From positions 1-9,600 of the forward strand of contig CAYYHA010000161.1 in the NCBI GenBank assembly GCA_964471535.1: a stretch of DNA of 9,600 nt, read 5' to 3'. A program made the translations under genes and the position numbers. Numbering within the stretch: position 1 is the first letter of the stretch; each line of letters opens with the position of its first letter. The notes under the pieces were generated by a model. It did no database searches, had not been told where the DNA came from, and was given only the letters and a program-made list of their open reading frames with translations. This DNA comes from CAYYHA01 sp964471535 (GTDB taxonomy: Bacteria > Myxococcota > Myxococcia > SLRQ01). Below, piece by piece: positions 6,577-9,600 of the stretch.

Positions 6577-9504
6577 CTACTTCGCGTAGACCGTATCCAG
6601 AATCAGCACATTGAGCTGCCGGTTGATGAGATCGACGGTGAGCGGGCCGGCCATGTGGGGCTGGTCGGTACGGAGATTCTCGCTCTTGTCGTCCAGCCGG
6701 ATGTGCGTGTTGCTGGCGAACGATTTCCCGGTGTTCTCGTCGAGCACGATGCCGAGCTGGTAGGCAGCCGCGTTACCAGTCTCGGCCACCGGCTCACCGT
6801 TCGCATCGAAGGCATAGAGCCCGTTGTCGTCGAGGCCCAGCTTCAGCCGCAGGCGCGCCACGGCGTTGGCATCGTTGGCCGTGTTGAAGGTGCCGTCGTT
6901 GGTGAGGTGGCAGCTGAAGCAGTCCTTGACCGCACCCAGGCCATCCCACTGCAGGCCAGTGTTCGGATCCTTGTTGGCGAAGACCCGCAGCTCGGGCTGG
7001 ATGGTGTGCGGCGCCATCTGGTTGAAACCAAGGGCCTGGTTGTTGCCTCGGATGACGTCGAAGGTGTTGGCGCCGTAGCCCTGACGGTTCGAGTAGACGA
7101 GCTTGTTCGAGGTGTTGCCCTGGTAGTCCGTCCAGGAGAAGAACATCTTGGTCTGCGGCTGGAACCAGGCGATCTTGCCGCGGCTGTTGATGCCCAGGAA
7201 GGACTCGACCGGGTTCACGTAACGGAAGGTCGCGGCAATCTCAGTGTAGACCTGCTCACCCCAAATGGGGCTGAAGTCCTGATCGGCCTGGTTGCCGTCG
7301 AAGGTCAGATCGAGGTGGCAGCCGATGCAGTTGTTCTGCCAGCCCGCATGGCAGGTGGCACAGGCGAGCCCGCCCTTGTTGTAGCCCTGCCCGGGCTTGC
7401 CCGAGTGCGAGAAGCCGTTTCGCACCTGGTAGTTGTTCTGCACGGGCCCCTGACCGGTACGGGCATCTCCGTCGTAGCGACCCATCGCGAAGCTGGCGAG
7501 CTGGTTGTAGATCACGGTCTGCCGCTTCGGATTGACCTTGCCCGTGTCGTAGACGACGTCGGGCACCTGCGGCACGTAGTGCAGCTCCCCGGTCACGCGA
7601 CTGCGCAGCCAGTAGTCGCCGTTGGCATCCTTCGTGACGTTGGTGATGCGCCGCCCCCAGGAATCGAGCGCGTAGCCCTGCGCGTCGACGGGCGCATAGC
7701 CATCCACGGTGCCGTGGCAGTTCTCGCACTGGATGGCGACCATCTGATCCTGCCGCGACCGGATCGTGCCGTCGCCGTGCATCTCGTTGGAGCCGTGGCA
7801 GTCGATGCAGTACATGCCGCGCTGGTGGTGGATGTCCGGCGGCGTATCGTCGAGACCGTCCCCGTCGTAGTCCTCGAAGGAGATGATCTGGGTGTCGATG
7901 TTCAGACCGTTGAAGGTGTTGTTGTTGATGTTCGGGTCCCGCAGCGGCGGGGCATTGCTCGCCGGGTCGGGCACCGCGCCGGTCTGGAAGTTCACGGGGG
8001 TGTAGGGGTTGGGCAAGTTGTTCACCAGGTACTGGTTGGGGTCGATGCGATAGCCCCAGTACTGCAGGACCGTGCGGTTGGAACCCTGGTGGCAGCCCAC
8101 ACAGTTGCGGTCGGAGATACCCGCCACGAAGGCACCGTTGGGCAGCGTCTTCGCCACGTTGCGAATCTGGTGATCCCGTGGGTGGCTGCGCTCACCGGGC
8201 GCGATGGCGTCCGGGTTGGCGGGCTCGAGGCGGTTCACGTTGGGATCCTTGCCCCGATAGCGGCCGTCGAAGGCGTACTCGAAGTGGCAGGCGGTACAGC
8301 CGGAGCCGCGGAAGTCCGCATAGCGGTTGTTGTTCCCCGCCTGCCAGAGGTGGCAGTCACCGCACTGTTGATCGAAGGCGGTGTTCACCAGGTGCGCCGC
8401 AAGACCGTCGATGATCTTGCCGTCGTACTCCGGGTTGCCGCCCTGATTGGGATCGCCGACGTAGCGCGAGTTGTTCACGATGTCGGCGGTGTACTCCTGG
8501 TAGTTGCCGTCGGGGTAGAAGTTGCGCCCCGCGTACAGCGGGAAGTCATCGAGGCTGTCGACCTCGCCGGGCTTGCGATCCGCAGTGGTGTAGTCGGGAT
8601 TGGTCAGCTGCCGCGGACCGACGTCGGCCACAGTGTCATAGTCGAGGTCCTTGCGGTCGGCATGGTTGTTGGGCAGGCCGATGAAGAAGCGCGCCGTGGA
8701 GAGGAGGCCGATCTCCGTGGCGATCACGTTCCGGCCCACCGCGGCAGCCTTGTCGGCGTGGCAGCCCGCCTTGCCGCATCCCATGCCCGCGTTCACCACG
8801 CGGAGGTCACCGGGGTTGATCCAGTGGAGCCAGTCGAGACCGGTGTAGGTCTTCCCGTTGACCGTATACTCCTTGTACTCGCTCAGGTAGTCGATGCCCG
8901 CGAGGGTGCGGCGGTTGAACTCGCCCTTGAACTGCCCCGCATTGGTGTCGTTGATGATCTCCTGGTCGGAGAGGCCGGGCGGGAAGGGCACGTGGCTGCC
9001 CGCCTTGCCGTTGCCCTGGGGATCACCCCCGTGGCAGTCGGTGCACTTCAGCGCCTTCCACGGGTGGGGATCCTTGATGGCGTTCGGGTCCCCGAACTTG
9101 CCACCCGCTGCATGGCACTCGAGGCAGCTCTCGGTGGGATCCGGCGGCTGGATGCACAGGGGGTTGTTCGGGTACTGCGCGCAGCAGGCATCCAGATCCG
9201 GTGGGTCGGTCTCACAGGGGTTGTCACCGGGGCAGCCGGCCACCCCGGCGCACTGCGCCTTGTCGCAGTTGTTGCAAGCCGGGGCGCAGTAGAAGTCACT
9301 GCCGGGATCGTCGCAGGGATCCTTGCACAGGTCCGTGGCCGCATTGTCCGGGCAGACATCGGCACTGCAGAAGTCCGGGTTCGTCGGATCGCTGCACGGG
9401 TCGGTCCCGCCATCGGGAACCTCCGGGGCCGGCGGGCAGCCGAGCAGTGCAGCACAGGCAATGGCCAGCGAGAGCCAGCGGACTTGGGCGAACGACGATG
9501 ACAT
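6577..9504 (-). CDS. Large multiheme (11-haem) c-type cytochrome lipoprotein with Cys-rich N-terminal stalk
   Basis: The 975-residue product begins with a lipoprotein signal peptide (charged RW at 9-10 is the only n-region basic patch, hydrophobic core 11-22, lipobox ALLGC with Cys23). Pro-Pro follows the cysteine, so outer-membrane sorting is plausible. Residues 36-117 hold 14 cysteines in a degenerate repeat. Haem motifs are CXXCH at 127, 154, 381, 403, 468, 566, 593, 715, 726 and 862, plus CX4CH at 243 (CGKAGCH): eleven predicted c-type haems. Outside these motifs there are 15 histidines, enough for bis-His ligation of all. A Ca2+-loop-like DYDGDGLDD (545-553) precedes haem 7. There is no C-terminal membrane anchor. 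The likely role is electron transfer at or outside the outer membrane; partner and substrate are unknown and I cannot name the family. The ATG at 9504 has GGGAGG 5 nt upstream. A haem-lipoprotein of another respiratory role is the alternative. Confidence 0.9.
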   Translation of the reverse strand: MSSSFAQVRWLSLAIACAALLGCPPAPEVPDGGTDPCSDPTNPDFCSADVCPDNAATDLCKDPCDDPGSDFYCAPACNNCDKAQCAGVAGCPGDNPCETDPPDLDACCAQYPNNPLCIQPPDPTESCLECHAAGGKFGDPNAIKDPHPWKALKCTDCHGGDPQGNGKAGSHVPFPPGLSDQEIINDTNAGQFKGEFNRRTLAGIDYLSEYKEYTVNGKTYTGLDWLHWINPGDLRVVNAGMGCGKAGCHADKAAAVGRNVIATEIGLLSTARFFIGLPNNHADRKDLDYDTVADVGPRQLTNPDYTTADRKPGEVDSLDDFPLYAGRNFYPDGNYQEYTADIVNNSRYVGDPNQGGNPEYDGKIIDGLAAHLVNTAFDQQCGDCHLWQAGNNNRYADFRGSGCTACHFEYAFDGRYRGKDPNVNRLEPANPDAIAPGERSHPRDHQIRNVAKTLPNGAFVAGISDRNCVGCHQGSNRTVLQYWGYRIDPNQYLVNNLPNPYTPVNFQTGAVPDPASNAPPLRDPNINNNTFNGLNIDTQIISFEDYDGDGLDDTPPDIHHQRGMYCIDCHGSNEMHGDGTIRSRQDQMVAIQCENCHGTVDGYAPVDAQGYALDSWGRRITNVTKDANGDYWLRSRVTGELHYVPQVPDVVYDTGKVNPKRQTVIYNQLASFAMGRYDGDARTGQGPVQNNYQVRNGFSHSGKPGQGYNKGGLACATCHAGWQNNCIGCHLDLTFDGNQADQDFSPIWGEQVYTEIAATFRYVNPVESFLGINSRGKIAWFQPQTKMFFSWTDYQGNTSNKLVYSNRQGYGANTFDVIRGNNQALGFNQMAPHTIQPELRVFANKDPNTGLQWDGLGAVKDCFSCHLTNDGTFNTANDANAVARLRLKLGLDDNGLYAFDANGEPVAETGNAAAYQLGIVLDENTGKSFASNTHIRLDDKSENLRTDQPHMAGPLTVDLINRQLNVLILDTVYAK
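9154..9438 (-). repeat. Degenerate Cys/Asp-Pro repeat encoding the lipoprotein stalk
   Basis: The segment encodes residues 23-117 of the cytochrome. Three related units begin with Pro-Cys: PCSDPTNPDFC (36-46), PCDDPGSDFYC (63-73) and PCETDPPDLDACC (96-108), with C-x8/9-C spacing. A further C-x9-C (117-127) runs directly into the first haem motif. Fourteen cysteines lie here after the lipid-modified Cys23, none followed by His in a CXXCH pattern (CNNCD at 77-81 is the nearest). They are probably disulfide-bonded in the periplasm or outside the cell, or bind metal. Confidence 0.6.
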
Positions 9505-9578
9505 GAGTGCCTCCCTCATCGTTTTCTGGAAGCCCCAGGGCGGGCCCCGGAGCACGAACCTACTCTGCGCAGCGAAGG

Positions 9579-9587
9579 AGTATAGCA
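9579..9587 (-). promoter_or_regulatory. Putative extended -10 promoter of the cytochrome gene
   Basis: TGC plus TATACT gives an extended -10 with five of six hexamer matches. The -35 position (about 9602-9607) lies outside the window. Transcription would start near 9572, leaving a leader of about 68 nt that ends in the GGGAGG ribosome-binding site at 9510-9515. This is the best -10 match in the window's upstream regions. Confidence 0.5.
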
Positions 9588-9600
9588 GGAACCGAACCAC

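Noticed and set aside
6577..6660. A C-terminal sorting signal (MYXO-CTERM type) on the cytochrome
   Set aside because: The C-terminus is soluble, without the hydrophobic segment and Arg-rich tail such a signal needs; anchoring is explained by the N-terminal lipobox.
9262..9276. CNNCD (residues 77-81) as a twelfth haem site
   Set aside because: The axial histidine is replaced by Asp; the motif belongs to the cysteine-rich stalk.
6655..9501. A very long open frame (948 codons) on the plus strand antisense to the cytochrome gene
   Set aside because: Its translation is Val/Arg/Ala/Gly-rich without recognisable motifs and it mirrors the codon structure of the minus-strand gene, as expected when GC-rich codons avoid stops on the other strand. 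The minus-strand frame has a signal peptide and eleven haem motifs.
1..9600. tRNA, rRNA, CRISPR, insertion-sequence or phage-like elements
   Set aside because: No cloverleaf with a CCA end, regular spaced repeats, transposase motif or terminal inverted repeats were found by reading both strands; nearly all of the window is occupied by seven ordinary coding regions.

Overview
The window is high-GC bacterial DNA in which all seven recognised genes lie on the minus strand. Read in the direction of transcription (from high to low coordinates) the order is: a large multiheme c-type cytochrome lipoprotein, ribF, aroE, then pilB, pilT, pilC and the start of a pilS-like histidine kinase that runs off the left edge. 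The pilB-pilT-pilC-pilS order matches the type IV pilus (T4P) cluster known from Myxococcus and Geobacter. Together with the high GC and the cysteine- and Asp-Pro-rich lipoprotein, it points to a deltaproteobacterial lineage (Myxococcota or Desulfobacterota). That placement is inference; there is no rRNA or marker gene here to settle it.

Right part (about 6510-9600): a putative extended -10 promoter and a strong Shine-Dalgarno lead into a 975-residue predicted outer-membrane lipoprotein. It has ten CXXCH haem motifs, one CX4CH motif, and a cysteine-rich, degenerately repeated stalk between the lipid anchor and the first haem. The gene ends in two tandem hairpins, the second a convincing intrinsic terminator. 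It therefore looks like a transcription unit of its own, probably for electron transfer at the cell surface.

Middle part (4661-6459): ribF (riboflavin kinase/FAD synthetase) and aroE (shikimate dehydrogenase) overlap by ATGA and are probably translationally coupled housekeeping genes. A 137-bp gap follows, holding an 8-bp inverted repeat and a candidate sigma-70-type promoter.

Left part (1-4523): pilB (extension ATPase), pilT (retraction ATPase), pilC (inner-membrane platform) and the 5' part of a pilS-like kinase form a tight operon with gaps of 67, 60 and 14 bp. Start codons are ATG, TTG, GTG and GTG, each backed by a Shine-Dalgarno sequence. PilB and PilT are antagonistic motors acting through PilC. 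PilS is normally the sensor that, with PilR, controls the pilin gene pilA; those genes would be expected beyond position 1.

No tRNA, rRNA, mobile element, CRISPR array or gene-free stretch over 300 bp was seen. The genes are mostly well-known families. The least ordinary object is the 11-haem, cysteine-stalked lipoprotein next to the T4P cluster.
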